Origin: Blumeriella jaapii
Taxonomy: Eukaryota; Ascomycota; Leotiomycetes; Helotiales; Drepanopezizaceae
DNA length: 64,000 nucleotides
Assembly (NCBI GenBank): GCA_009599575.1
Contig: VWND01000013.1
Location: forward strand, 806,001 to 870,000
Direction of reading: 5' to 3'
The translations under genes and the position numbers were made by a program. Positions 11,048-22,280 of the stretch are shown piece after piece. Within the stretch, counting starts at the first letter, position 1. Each line of letters begins with the position of its first letter. The notes beneath the pieces are model-generated. The model saw only the letters and a list, made by a program, of their open reading frames with translations, did not search any database and had not been told where the DNA came from.

Positions 11048-12495
11048 CTAGGGGGTCATGGGCAGATTTCGCATTTCCAATCGATACGCTGCTAATTCTT
11101 CGAACAAACATTCGTAACAGCACTCAGCATGCGGGTACATCTCCTCGCCACCCGCTGCAAAATCGACAATTCCAACCCGGTCTTCAGAGGGAGGTCGTAA
11201 AACGGTGACGCCTCTGGTGACTCTCAGATCCAGGTCGATAGTGTACGGCCTTTGACGGAGGGGCGCCAATTCATTAACGTCCAAGAGCATGATCGTTGCT
11301 CTCCTCATCCTAGTAAAATAGTTCGTCACGCACCAGTCACGCAGCGGGAGTGACGAGATGCCCGGGCAGTGTGGCCAATTTCGCGCGAGCTCTCTGCTCC
11401 TCGTCGTCCACAGATCCTCAAAGTTGCCTCTCTTGCTATAGGTCAACGCGTACACTGGGGCAGTCGTCCGCGGAAGCGAGTTGGTACGCTCGGAAGGCGT
11501 GGCTATCACGACAACCTCCTCGAGGCTGGTCAGCCACCGCAGAACCTGCACGGATCTCCTGCTAATTGTAGAGCTTACAAGGAAGACACAAAGACAGTCC
11601 TGAGTGATGGCCAGCGATCTGATGTTAGCGCAGCGTTCCTCCCCAAGCTCTTCGAGGACTACTGGAAGCTGATCCGACGAAAGGAACACCGTATCGATCG
11701 CCCAGTTTATTACCAGGCGCTTAGGTATCGCCGTGAAATCGTGGCGTGGGCTGCGGATCCCGTAGAAGCGGCAGGCGACGGCTCGAGCATGGATGCAGGT
11801 ATGGAAAAGAGCTGTGCCGCTGACACATCAGCCACGCTTTTCTCCGTCTCTCGTTTTCCGACTTACCTGGGAATCTCGTCGACGAGTAAAGCAAAGGCTC
11901 CTGGGATGCATTCCACTCTTCTTCTGCTGCTGCTGCTGCTTCTTCTTCGGCTGCTTCTTCTTCGGCTGCTTCTTCTTCGGCTGCTTCTTCTTCGGCTGCT
12001 TCTTCTTCGGCTGCTTCTTCTTCGGCTGCTTCTTCTTCGGCTGCTTCTTCTTCGGCTGCTTCTTCTTCTGCTTCATCATCATCATCATCTTCTTCTTCTT
12101 CTTCGTCTTCTTCTTCGTCTTCGTCGTCTTCTTCTTCTTCTTCTTCGTCTTCGTCTTCGTCGTCTTCGTCTTTCTTCTTCGTCTTCGTCTTCGTCTTCTT
12201 CTTCTTCTTCGTCTTCGTCTTCGTCTTCTTCTTCTTCTTCTTCTCCTCCTCCTCCTCCTCCTCCTCCTCCTCCTCCTCCTCCTAGCACCTCCTCCGCTAG
12301 ATCGTCGTCCTGGGGCGGTTTCGTAAGCTCTACCACTCGAGGTTGCGCAGCTGCGATGCCCCAGATCTCAAGCTGGATCTCTATGGGTAATTTTCCAAAT
12401 TTAGGAAACTCTAAACACAGGCCTTGGGGGTCTCTCGGTGATGATGTTTCCGGTTGGAGAATGCAGAGAAGAGATCTCGAGGTCTTGGTGCTCAT
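11048..12495 (-). CDS. 2EXR-domain protein with acidic low-complexity insert, one frame break
   Basis: Ascomycete 2EXR family protein (F-box-like N-terminal motif, function unknown). The N-terminal block FGKLPIEIQLEIWGIA at about residues 32-47 and, after an intron, FHTCIHARAVACRFYG and INWAIDTVFLSS are the family hallmarks. Proposed exons are 12495-11867 and 11811-11048. The intron 11866-11812 has donor GTAAGT and acceptor ACAG and joins in phase as FP-ALFHTC. Between them lies a Gly/Glu/Asp tract and then a 15-bp repeat that encodes EAAEE units. As written, exon 1 is not open. One extra A in the tract near 12170-12178 turns the acidic frame into poly-Arg and then a stop at 12087-12085. All flanking coding fits the acidic frame, so this is an indel in a microsatellite, allelic or from sequencing. 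The C-terminus is intact to 11048. Confidence 0.7.
11939..12070 (-). repeat. 15-bp tandem repeat inside the 2EXR gene
   Basis: About nine copies of a GGCTGCTTCTTCTTC unit (plus strand). In the inferred coding frame it gives Glu-Ala-Ala-Glu-Glu repeats, a helix-forming acidic tract. It continues at higher coordinates into GAA/GAC and then GGA tracts to about 12290. Confidence 0.95.
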
Positions 12496-13801
12496 TGTGA
12501 AGAGTAGGCGTCTCTAAGGAATAGTATAAATCAGTGAGATCAAGAGATGAAGAGAGGGTGGGATTGTTTGGAACATCGTAATTGAGACCCAGCTCTCCCC
12601 TTGGCAGATAAAAGCAAGCCATCGAGGTGCAGGCAACGACTACGTAGAAAATTTGCTGAACGCGATCAGCGAGACGATTTTTGGACATAGCGTAAAGTTG
12701 GTGGGGTACAATGTGATAAGATTTCACGTTGTTATGAGTGTTTGTGGAATGGTCGCTTATTTCACGCTGTTGTAAGTGTTTGTGGAATGGTCGCTTAGAA
12801 GAGACCGGCAGCAAATATGACAACGGCAGCTAAGTCGATTTGTGGTTCTCGACGCACACGCTATGCTACTGATCAAGTACACTTTATCTGGACAACAACA
12901 AACTTGCTCTCGAGTGCTCTTGGCAAATTTGGGAACTGTCAAACCCGAACCTCCCTAAGCTAAAGAATGATATCGAGAACGCCATGAAAAAGGAAGACCG
13001 AGAAAGGCTTGCAGAACGCGACATGTACAGTTCACTGATGGTTAGAGCCAGTCGACGTTTGCAATTTGCAGCCTCGAGGCTCAGGCGTACTACTATTTAT
13101 TGTCAGAGCCTGAATGGTCCGGCTCCGCAGCAGGATACGGAAAAGCATGTTTATAAAACTCGGGAATCGAGCAAGAAAGAAGAGAGGAAAAGGCTCCGCA
13201 GACACGGCGGAGTAGGTAGAGCGCCCAAGCATGCCACAGGACGCGAGTGCAACGGGAGCTAGGTTTGGAAGCGAGCATTTCGTGTTGCTCTTGATGCTCA
13301 ACGTCTTGGCTAGACTTTTGGCCGCCGAGTGTTGTTCGAACCAGGAAGATTTGATGTTATAGGCAGAGTGATAGAGAGGAGGCGTGGGTGGTTTCAAACA
13401 CCCGGGATTCGGCGCCACGAGTCACCACCAACAAACAAGCATGAGCGTGAGTCAGGAGGATGGTTGAGGAATAGGAGGAGTAATTGGTGGTATTTCGAAG
13501 CAAAATAGCTATCCGCATCGCGTGGATTTTGACACGCTCCTCCCATGCTGCCCAGCCAGAATGTGATAGTGAGGTATAGGTTTTCAAGCTCCCTGTGCTC
13601 TGTCATAACTCCTCCTTTGCAATCGGAAATGCATTCTCCGCCACAGGCTTGACGTTTGATTTCTTGGGTCTTGGTTCTCCCCAGCCAGGCCTCATGTGCC
13701 AATCCATATCCCCGTTGCGCCAATTGGGGGGGTATACGTTGCCGAAGGAGGCCATCGCCGATTCGTTGCGCTCTCCCCTAACTCGCGAGTCAAAAGCTCG
13801 C
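12496..13801. other. Intergenic, no gene recognised
   Basis: 1.3 kb holding the promoter of the minus-strand 2EXR gene and the 3' flank of the small conserved gene. It includes the 38-bp tandem duplication at 12722-12797. ORFs of up to 140 codons on both strands look random, with no family resemblance and no conserved motif. Confidence 0.5.
12722..12797. repeat. 38-bp tandem duplication
   Basis: Two adjacent 38-bp copies (12722-12759 and 12760-12797), each ending TTTGTGGAATGGTCGCTTA. They differ at three positions within a short stretch, all transitions (T/C, A/G and G/A). Confidence 0.93.
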
Positions 13802-14122
13802 TCACTTTCCATCCTCCTTCGGGCCCTCCTTCTCCCGCAGAGCCTTCAGCCTAGCTTGGTTCCTCTTCCCGATGATCCTGACGGTCGCCTCCTTCTCGGT
13901 GGCTGCCATGTTTTCCCAGTTCGCGATCCGGCTCAGCGTGCCGTCGGCGTTCACCACCATGGGCCCCAGGTGATCCAGCTTCACGGATGCGTCGCCATTG
14001 CTCATGTCCAACTGTGCGGTGCGGGCGCGCGGCACTTCGGGTAGCGCGAGGGGCTCTTTGCGCGTGCCGGACGACGGAGGGTCTCCAGCTGGCGCCGGGT
14101 TCGAGCAGAAGGTCGATGACAT
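13802..14122 (-). CDS. Small conserved fungal protein (106 aa)
   Basis: Single-exon ORF. The C-terminal half, with LDHLGPMVVNADGTLSRIAN, then WENMAATEKEATVRII and GKRNQARLKALREKE, recalls a conserved ascomycete family of about 100-110 residues for which I know no experimental function. The start at 14122 (ATCAACATGTCATC) gives the usual family length. An in-frame ATG at 14203 would add 27 basic residues that could be a presequence, so both are possible. Pro/Ser-rich N-terminus and charged C-terminus; no membrane segment. The gene stands alone between gene-poor stretches. Confidence 0.72.
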   Translation of the reverse strand: MSSTFCSNPAPAGDPPSSGTRKEPLALPEVPRARTAQLDMSNGDASVKLDHLGPMVVNADGTLSRIANWENMAATEKEATVRIIGKRNQARLKALREKEGPKEDGK

Positions 14123-15019
14123 GTTGATCGTGCGATGGCTCGTTCTGCTGCCCGGATGTGTGGGTGGTGGCTTGCGGGCAAGCGGCCGGAGGAGGGACCG
14201 CATAAGGAGGCCTTCACCAAGGTCTTGGGGTGCAAGAGTGGCCAGGAGATACTCCTGTAGGCGTAGGCGGGTTCGAGAATCGCTTGGTTGAACGTGATGC
14301 TAAGTTGGAAGGAGGTTCATGTTGATTCTGGATGCACGTCGAAAATCAAATCTCGGCAAGGCTAATTAATGCCCACTGCCCAGCCTCTAAATCCGTGCAG
14401 TAGCCAGCTAAGCGAAGCAAGCTTCTTTCTGTAAGAAAGAAAACAAATGAGAAGGGCACACGTTGGAGAAATAAGAATGTCGGCCGATTGGCAAACAGTT
14501 CATCGATTCTGTCTGCGAGTTGATAGGCAGGTTCTACACAGCTTCTACCATGAATGTATCATCCCTCGCCTTCGCTGGCCAATCAAAAGAAATGAGCAAA
14601 AACTCGGATCCAAATATCGCCACAATGGCAATGTTACCGCCCGTGAAGACTTATGATCTCCAGGTATGTTGTGCTTTGTACTTCCTGGGAGATGTTGTAA
14701 ACTCATGCACCCCTTATTGAACTTCAGCTTATCCATGTGCGTGCCTTGCACATTTCGAGCTGAGACTGTAGAGCAGGGTTTCGTTGACGGCTTCTTAGCA
14801 TGTGAGTCTGCCCGTTCCATGTATCGTGGAGATGCGTCGTAAAATTATTTTCGAATTACTAAATCAAGGAAAAGTCAATATGTTGGCAGACCTTTTATCA
14901 AAATTCGATGCAATACGTCACGCTTGACCATCATTTAAGACCTGATATCCAATTCCAGCTATCCTCTAATGAACAAGCTGCCGACATGCTTAGACCTTCG
15001 AGCCCAGCTCGACAGGGAC
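14123..15019. other. Intergenic, no gene recognised
   Basis: Contains the promoter of the small conserved gene. A short plus-strand reading frame from ATG 14549 runs to a plausible donor (CAG-GTATGT near 14666), with an acceptor near 14728 and a stop soon after. That would be a product of about 50 residues with no family resemblance. I regard it as unproven. Confidence 0.4.
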
Positions 15020-16440
15020 AGATATCACAACCATAAGCTGGCCTCCTGGCTTCATATGATAGGAGAGTAACCATTGAATGGAGAAAACAACGGGTGCGGC
15101 GTGTTCGGGATAATCAAAAAGCCACATCGTTAGGTACAACTTTAGAAGCGCTTCGAGCTCTGGTACTGCACAAAGCGATCACATCCTCCAACCTCCTTCG
15201 GAAGCAAGGCCCACCGAGGTTCCTGCCGCCTCACCCGATCTCGAAGACCCGGGGGCAACCGGCCAATTCGGCCTTTCGCAGAGATGCTCGCGGCATCTAA
15301 TGTTCTACCGACTCAGGAGCCACAATAGAACGACGTTGCCGATCAGATAGGGGTCATCGGCTGCCGCTTCGCCGCCGTCCTTGACTGGTCCTTGGCAACT
15401 GCGCCTGGAGGACGTATTTACCTTCATCCATCATCGCCATTTTCCCGAGACCCAGGCCCCAGAGATAGTTGCCGGAGGGCATTTCGATGGCAGTCACGAG
15501 ATTTGAGACTTTTCATTCAAGGCTAACTGTGATGAAGTGTGTTATCTTCTTAAACCCTTCTGTCAACTTGCTTTGGAGAGCAATGCTTGAATAGTGGGAA
15601 GTGTACCTGGAAAGTCCCGCCTCCATACAAGTGCTTCCCCCCCCCCTCCCCCCCCCCAGGTAGATGAGTGGGAGAAGGTCTGACTCCCCTGCCCAATGTG
15701 GCAAACTCTGAGGGAGTGCGGATATGGAAAAAATAGACATTCGTGCAAGTTTATCAATGACTAAGCCCTGGTGTTTTTAACATTTACGGATTCGAGAGCT
15801 GGGACCCGTTTTTTACATATAGTTAAAATTCCGGTATACGCCCAATCGACAGATAATCCAGGGCAGGAACCGGAACCACTCGCTGAAAAACGTGATAGAT
15901 CGGAACAGAGCATGGTGCCAGGCACCTCGTCGGCGGCATTGTTTACCAGGCTTTTCTGGCGTGCCTGAGCTACAGTACCGTTGATGGCACGCCCTCACAT
16001 CCGGTACCATCGTGGATACGGAGCTGGTAGCGGGGACCCACTGTACTACTCCCAGACAGGTGAGCCATTCTGAGCGACTACTCTCGCATCCACTAATTTC
16101 TAGGGTTTTTGTGTAGACGTTCTTCGGCCATGGGCTTTTCAACGCGGAGGATACGCCTGATCAAGCTTGTTCTACTTGGTTGCAGCCTTACATTTTCATC
16201 GAAGCCGATAACCCTGTCATCGGTCTCGTCTGCTTCATCGCCACTGGCAAGACCGAGATTTTGGGCTGTGAAGTCGTCGTTTGTTTCCAAGGACCAGCAT
16301 GTCAATGAAGGGAGATTCTGTAGGCATGTCCCATATCGGAGGCTCGATCCAGTTACTGTCTTTCTTGTCTTTGGACCACCAGTCAATTTGAAATTAGAAT
16401 GGTGTCCTCCCTCCGGGGACTCCACTCTGGCCGAATCCTT
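15020..16440 (+). pseudogene. Decayed phosphatidylserine decarboxylase-like gene
   Basis: Fragments of a phosphatidylserine decarboxylase (PSD-family, phospholipid or PSD-like secondary-metabolism type) lie in correct order on the plus strand but in all three frames. They are HNHKLASWL and RVTIEWRK (15031-15100), GCRFAAVLDWSLATAPGG (about 15360-15412), MLEWxVYLESPAS-like (about 15582-15630), GFESWDPFFT (about 15788-15817), GIRPIDR, HLVGGIVYQAFLACLSY (about 15921-15975), RWHALTSGTIVDTELVAGT (about 15979-16038), FNAEDTPDQACSTWLQPYIF (about 16139-16198), EADNPVIGLVCFIATGKTEI, and SVGMSHIGGS (about 16313-16350), where the family has its LGST-like serine cleavage region. At least six frame shifts are present. 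An internal TGA at 15982-15984 replaces the Arg codon before WHAL, a change consistent with C-to-T. A normal intron near 16055-16118 is still visible. Confidence 0.8.
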
Positions 16441-17171
16441 TCAGTAGTTCAAAAAGCATGCCGAATCGTCTGGTCAATAGCCTCCTGGCTGAGGTAGATG
16501 AATCTTCCAGCTGAGCGTGAACTTTGCAGCTCATCTCTTGTTAAACGAAAGGCGTCTGGTGATATACCGGGTAAAGGACTTTGACATCCCGCTAGAATTA
16601 TACTGTAGAGACCAAGTCAGAACTGACTACGGATTGTATCAGAAGACATCTTTCTGTTCCACCAAGCATGCATTTAGATCTAGCAGCCAGCGTCCGACAA
16701 GACACGCCAACTGTAGACTTGACCCATGGCAATGCCACACACGATTCATGCTCGATCGTTCCGACTGCCAGGCATAGCCAAATAATGTTCCTGGTATCCC
16801 TTCACCCGTGCAACCCAAACAGGCCGATCTCAACCCAATTTCCTCTCTGAGATGAGCATCATCGCCTTCTCGAGAACCGACACCCAGCACGATCCAAATT
16901 CTAGCCGCCCAGTCAGTAAGATACGTGGATGCAATGCTCTGCGAAGCACAAACCCATTACCACGCCGATGGGACAAACCGACCGTTTCCAGCAGACCCTC
17001 TCTTTATTTATTTACTGTGGCACAGAAAGCGCGGGCAACGCCTTCCCCCCCTCGGCTGCAGGCTAATTATCGGGAGCTCCCGTCTCCACCTGACCACACA
17101 TGACATAAAGCGAAATTCGAACACTGCGCACCAACGTCTCTGCAGCTCGTTCGAGCTAGCCTGCTGATGCG
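16441..17171. other. Intergenic between the PSD relic and tRNA-Gln
   Basis: No gene recognised on either strand. Short plus-strand ORFs (up to 86 codons) lack motifs. Confidence 0.5.
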
Positions 17172-17322
17172 GGTTGCTTGGTGTAATGGTGTATGTAGAA
17201 TTCAGAGGTTCCCCAAATCACTCAGGATCTGCTCGCTGACGAACAGTGAAGTAGCACATCAGATTCTGACGACCTCGCGGTACATGATTCTGGGGATATT
17301 GGTTCGATTCCTATAGCGACCT
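17172..17322 (+). tRNA. tRNA-Gln(CUG) with 18-nt anticodon intron and 61-bp D-loop insert
   Basis: Acceptor stem GGTTGCT (17172-17178) pairs fully with AGCGACC (17315-17321), discriminator T. The A box TGGTGTAATGG (17179-17189) and B box GGTTCGATTCC (17301-17311) are perfect. Anticodon arm: TCAGA, loop TTCTGA.T, then TCTGG; anticodon CTG at 17266-17268. An intron of about 18 nt (17270-17287) sits at the canonical 37/38 position. A further 61 bp (17191-17251) interrupts the D-loop. Without both inserts the RNA is exactly 72 nt, with D-arm GTGT-AATGGTTA-GCAC as in fungal tRNA-Gln and one U-U mismatch in the T-stem. The 61-bp insert starts GTATGT, holds GCTGAC 11 bp before its final AAG, and so looks like a spliceosomal intron. 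If it is not removed the gene is dead. Identity as Gln is from stem and box match. Confidence 0.85.
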
Positions 17323-17324
17323 AC

Positions 17325-17336
17325 TTTTTTTTTTTT
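17325..17336 (+). terminator. RNA polymerase III T-run terminator
   Basis: Twelve T directly after the tRNA-Gln 3' end, then CTTTTTTCTC. This is the position and form of a Pol III terminator. Confidence 0.85.
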
Positions 17337-17582
17337 CTTTTTTCTCAACGGGTTGATTTATTCTTACAGTATAGCCTAGTGTTTGGGGGGGGGGGAGGGG
17401 GCTTAGCGCTGTTTGATATGCTGTAGCTGGAATGGGAACGCTTGCCCTCATCGGTAAGGAGATGTCATTTTTAATTTCAAGAAAGTTTCTTGTCATGAAC
17501 AAAAGAAAAACAGACCTAGCGAGACACAGTGTGGTTCGCACCTTTTTCAGTTTTCGACTTTCACACATCAGTGTTTACTATC

Positions 17583-19245
17583 TCAGTTATGTTCCTCTCT
17601 ATCCTCTTGATTCTCGGACCCATACGAGGTAAAACCAAATGACGGCCCAAAGTTGCACGACTTCGTCTTCTCTCTCTTCAGAGTCTTACTCTCAGTGCGA
17701 ATCGCATCCTCGACCTTCACTCTCTCGTCAGCTTCCTCAGCAGCCTCGGTCCCCTGCTCGCCAGGTCCCTCGACCACGCCTGAGCTGCGTCTGGTCTCCA
17801 TCATTCCATCTCGTTCTTGACCGCGCTTTTTCTCGGACGCAATCGCTGCATCGACCTTTTCCCTGAAAGCCTTCTCCCCAGCTGCTTCGGCGATGACGGC
17901 GTAGTGACACCGTCGATACACTCCTAGAGCGCTGCCCACAAGACCGATTAACTCCCAGGCGAAAAGGATCGGTAGCGCGAAGTGCAGTTTCGGGTTGCAA
18001 CCTCCGGACCAGATGTCGATCAGCACTTGATGGACCTCGTAAGACGGTATGGCGTAGGCCCATCGATAGAAGCCGTTCGAGAGCTCGAAGGGGAGGAGGA
18101 TAGATGTCACGTTGAGGATCGTCCAAGTAATCAACGCCATGGGGACGTAGGGAACAGCAAACCAGACTGTGAACAAATCCATGGCGAGGATGTTCAGGTG
18201 AGCGAACAGCCACAAGATGCCCCAGGACAATGCAAATTGGTTCCCATTCACTTTCCAGCCTGCTTTGAATGCCCAGATGGCTCCGGTGACGCACAACGAG
18301 CCGACGAGAGTGTAAGACAACGAGATAATAAATCGGTAGGCGATGATGCGATGGGGATAGATCTTGCTGTAGACCTGGAATTGTGCATACAGTCCATTGA
18401 TGGTACCGAGGTAGAAGAACTCCTGGATCAGAATGAGGATGATGACGAGCGTGTTGTAGATTAAGCGGGACCCTTGAGTTGTTGGCTGGATGTTCACGCT
18501 CTCCAACTTCCACGGGTTGGCAAATGCAGCAATGGCCGAAGGGTTTGTTCCTTGCACCAATGGAAAGGTTTCGTTTGTGGAGTAAAAGATTCGAGCTGCG
18601 GTGGACAGGCTTTGGAGATTCGCTGAGATGGCCGAGTCGGCGATCGTTGGATATCGGGCTTGATTCCAGACGTAGGTCAACACGTTCGACCGGTTGTACG
18701 TAGAGGCCCCGATTCCGCTTAGCGCCGCTTCCAGTCGCGCGGAAGCACCGGGAGAAACGTAGAGGACCGCCCAGTAGTTCGTCTGGCACACTTCATCTCT
18801 CAAGGATTCAATCCGAAACTCACTTGGGGGACTTTCCTTCAGAGTAGGAAATCCGGCTCCTTTCAAGTTGCCATACGCCTCTCGAACCGCTTGCCCGACG
18901 CTTCCTCCGTCGTAGTCGACATACAGAACATCCAACGCGTGGACACGGTCCGTTTGCTGATACAATGCTCCGAAGATATATGCGAACAGCGAAAAGAACA
19001 GGATCTGGAGAAGCATGAAGTTGATAGAAGCCGCCTTGAGAAAGTTCCTCCGGATGGGAGAAAGTAGTCTGTTGCTACCGCGCATGCGGTTCTGTTTGGC
19101 GTATGGGTAAATCTTGACCGGATCGAGCCTAGAAAACATCGTGCAAACGTGTCGAGCCCGCTGGGGACTCCAAAGCGCGGATTGGGGAAGAGGGGAAATT
19201 TTCAAAGAATCCCACTCACGAAGATAGAGAGAATGGGTTCGACAT
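17583..19245 (-). CDS. SNG1/DUF3533-like multi-span membrane protein
   Basis: Predicted 523-residue protein of the DUF3533 family, which includes yeast Sng1 (nitrosoguanidine resistance, plasma-membrane lipid asymmetry). Exon 1 is 19245-19220 (ATGTCGAACCC, eight codons and two bases). The intron 19219-19129 has donor GTGAGT and acceptor TCTAG. Exon 2 is 19128-17583. The junction is in phase and leads into LDPVKIYPYAKQNRMRG. Topology seen: one N-terminal membrane segment (INFMLLQILFFSLFAYIFGA), a large extracytoplasmic domain with VLYVDYDGGSVG, then five hydrophobic helices from about residue 250 (LVIILILIQEFFYLGTING onward) including YPHRIIAYRF and FELSNGFYRWAYAIPSYEV, and a charged cytosolic tail. 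The reading frame alone would extend further upstream, but without an ATG. An alternative start is ATG 19139. Confidence 0.88.
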
Positions 19246-19637
19246 CAGAGAGTTGGGTCTGTGTTTGGTGAGACGTGTCAGGCGTCTGCACGCTGATTAG
19301 TCTCTACGGCAACGCAGCCTAGACCATGTCGCTCAAATGAAATTTGATAGTCTCTTACCTCAAGTTCTAGCTCATTGCTGTACTGTCACTATCACAGAAC
19401 ACAGAAGATGGCGGTGGGAGCAAGAGGAAGCTCGGAGTTCGCCGGGCCGAACGTCAATTCTGTGGCTGACGACCAGATCGACTGTCAGCACGTGTGTGGC
19501 TGGTGTGGCATCAAGGAAAAGGCAGGCACGTGTTCGCGAGACAATGTTTGTTTTCTTTTGCCAGCCTTGCATGCGTTGGCTTGCGATCCCGTCTCTTCTC
19601 CTTGCTTTCTTTCTTCTCATCGTACCTGTCATCAAAG

Positions 19638-21365
19638 ATGTTGTCGCTTCGAAATCGATGTCTGTTCTTCACCTCGCTTTGCATGCTTTTCATCTTCGCA
19701 ACCCTTTACTACCGGATGCCAGGGCTTTCGCGTGCGGTTACCGAGAATGTTCACGAGATACCACTTTCTCCGGCCGAGCCTCTAGCACAGGCGCCTCCTG
19801 TCGACACACCTAAACACACTTTGATATACAAACCACAACCCACCGCGAAAGCTCTTCCAATCGTGGATAATTTCCCTCTAGCAGCAGCTGCTCGCTCCGC
19901 GAAAGCACTTCCTCCAGTTCCCTCGTGGAATCGTCCACCTGCAAGGCACGTACCGGAGAGCACCCCACTGTTCATTGGCTTCACACGAAACTGGCGGCTA
20001 CTGCAGCAGGTAGTAGTGTCATACATTACAGCAGGATGGCCACCCGAAGATGTACATTCCTCTTTCATCACAATCTAATCAAGCTAACTCGGACCCCTAG
20101 ATCTACGTTGTGGAAAACACGGGCGTAATGGACTCTAACTCAAAGGGCCGCCTCTCCCTGCAGAATCCATTTTTCCTCAACCACACCAGGCTGCACATGC
20201 TCGGCGTCAATGTTCTTATCACACCCACGCTCTTCACCTTCGCTCAGCTCCAGAATTTCTATCTCTGGCATTCCATCCAGTCAAAATGGGATCACTACTT
20301 TTGGTCGCACATGGATGTCGTAGCCCTGTCATTTGAAGACCAGTACTTCGCCGCGCACAAAGAATCCGGGATCCCGATCCTGCCGCCTTCAGACCCGAAG
20401 CACGACTACTCTGACTACACATCGATATATGGAAATTGTCTGAAGGCACTTCGAGACGTCACAAAACCGGTTCCTGAGACCGGAAAGCCGACCAGGTGGG
20501 CGATGCGCTTCTTTTCGTACGATAGATTGGCGCTAGTGAACGTAGCAGCCTTCGTGGAGATCGGAGGGTGGGATACCATGATTCCATTCTATGGGACGGA
20601 TTGTGATATGCGTAAGCGTCACTTTCTCAAAGTCTTCAATCTCGAAGGATCATCATAAACAACAGGAATCTGATGATCTAACCTTCGTTGTCTGCAGATG
20701 CCCGTATCGAAATGGCCAATATGACTATCGATGAAGTTCCCTCGGGTATGATCTTTGACGTCGCATCCTCCCTTTCCGATCTTGTCGTTCTGTACCGCAA
20801 AAAGAACACCACAGAAGCCTCGTTCATCGACCCAAATGTTATCGAGAAAGAGCTAGCTCTTGCGGCTGAATTAGAACACAACAAATCACTTGCGGAAACA
20901 GACACCACCTCTTCGTCAAAGGTCGCAAGATCTTCGCTTTTAGTAGCTTCATCCGGAGAAGAACGTTTAAATAACCGCGCTGCGACGATGGAAGTGGAGG
21001 ACGGCACTTCTACTAAAGCCTGGCTCCAATACGCAGCCGGGGCGCTTCATCTGGCAGGCGATTCTCAGAAGTGGGACGAAGATGAAATCTACTCCCCCTC
21101 CCTTCTCCGCCTGATCGAGGTCCTGGATGCCATGCAGCGGTCCAAAGGCGAGTCTAGCCGTGGCCGCAATACGTGGCAAGCTCGGCAGACTGGTGGCGAG
21201 GGCGACCCATTCTACAGAGACAGTGAGGGTTTCGAACAAGCGATCTGGCTGACGATTGAGCATGGGCGAAACGTCTTTCGCGAGAAATGGGGCCATCGTG
21301 ATTGCGATCTTGTCGCGATGGGACTGACGCCGAAAGATGCGTGGAAAGTTGAGCATGATTGGTAA
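19638..21365 (+). CDS. Type II membrane protein, glycosyltransferase-like
   Basis: Exons 19638-20051, 20101-20611 and 20698-21365 join in phase (PPED-IYVVENTG and CDM-HARIEMAN) and give about 530 residues. The N-terminus is a signal anchor (CLFFTSLCMLFIFATLYY after a basic MLSLRNR), so the catalytic part would face the secretory lumen. The middle part has features of a GT-A fold enzyme: FIGFTRNWRLLQQVVVSY, WPPEDIYVVENTG, HYFWSHMDVVAL (HMD in DXD position), WAMRFFSYDRLALVNV and GGWDTMIPFYGTDCDM. This pattern occurs in a fungal family usually labelled glycosyltransferase. Donor sugar and acceptor are unknown. The C-terminal 220 residues are acidic and less conserved-looking, ending with WGHRDCDLVAMGLTPKDAW. 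Confidence 0.8.
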
Positions 21366-22280
21366 CGACTCGAAATCTGTGGTTTCGGCAAGCTTGGGTT
21401 CGCGCTCAGTATACGGCATGCTGCGTCATCCGAAGTACTTTGACAGGAGATGCTCTGTGTGTCGGTCGGTCGGAATAAGCAAGAGGGCGTTCGTGATGAT
21501 ACCTGATGGATCATGAATGTAATTCTATGATTATGTGAATGCTTAAAATAATAACGAACCAAATGACCTATAGCTACGAGAGCAATCGTGGCAGGCTTGC
21601 CAGGAATGTGGTTTGAAATAAACCGGCATGGTCAGTAGAAGTAGACGAGTATAGCTACTTGAGAATATGCTTTTTTGAATGTGGTAAGAGCGGCTCGGTA
21701 ACTTTATAGGAGGATGTTACGTACGAATAGTGAGTTGCCAAGTTACGTACTGTACTACATCCCTGGCACCACGGATATCATAATAGGTACCTATCTATAA
21801 TCGGCACTCGTTTAGCTTTTGCGCCTGCTTTAATAGTGTGAGTTTCATGTTTTTGCAAATAAGTAACATTTTAAGTCAACGCTACTAAAACGTGGCTCCG
21901 GATCGACGCGATGCGAAGCTATTGCAATATGGCGACAACAAATTCAACCATCTTCACCTTAAACTTTACAGAAGCCAAAAAGAGGCGCAATAGCGGCGGA
22001 CAGAGCGAGTGTATTGCTATTTCGAATGTTGACATATTCTTCCGGGTCTTAAAGCCTACAAATTTTAGTACAAGAAATCCTCGGTGCACGACGAAGTGAT
22101 TGAAATAGCAAACACTACCAACGATTGGTCCAAACAGCAAATCACTATTCGGTCTAGTTATTCTTAGTACGTGGAAGCCACTACGATTTTTGGCGGTGCA
22201 CTATCCCTTGCACTACCTACGTGTGTATTGTAAGTGTAAGAGGGCGGCTGAAAACTCGAGCTCTCGCGCACATCGACACC
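21366..22280. other. Intergenic, no gene recognised
   Basis: AT-richer than the flanking coding DNA, with one GTACTGTACTAC site near 21747-21758. No motif-bearing ORF. Confidence 0.5.
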
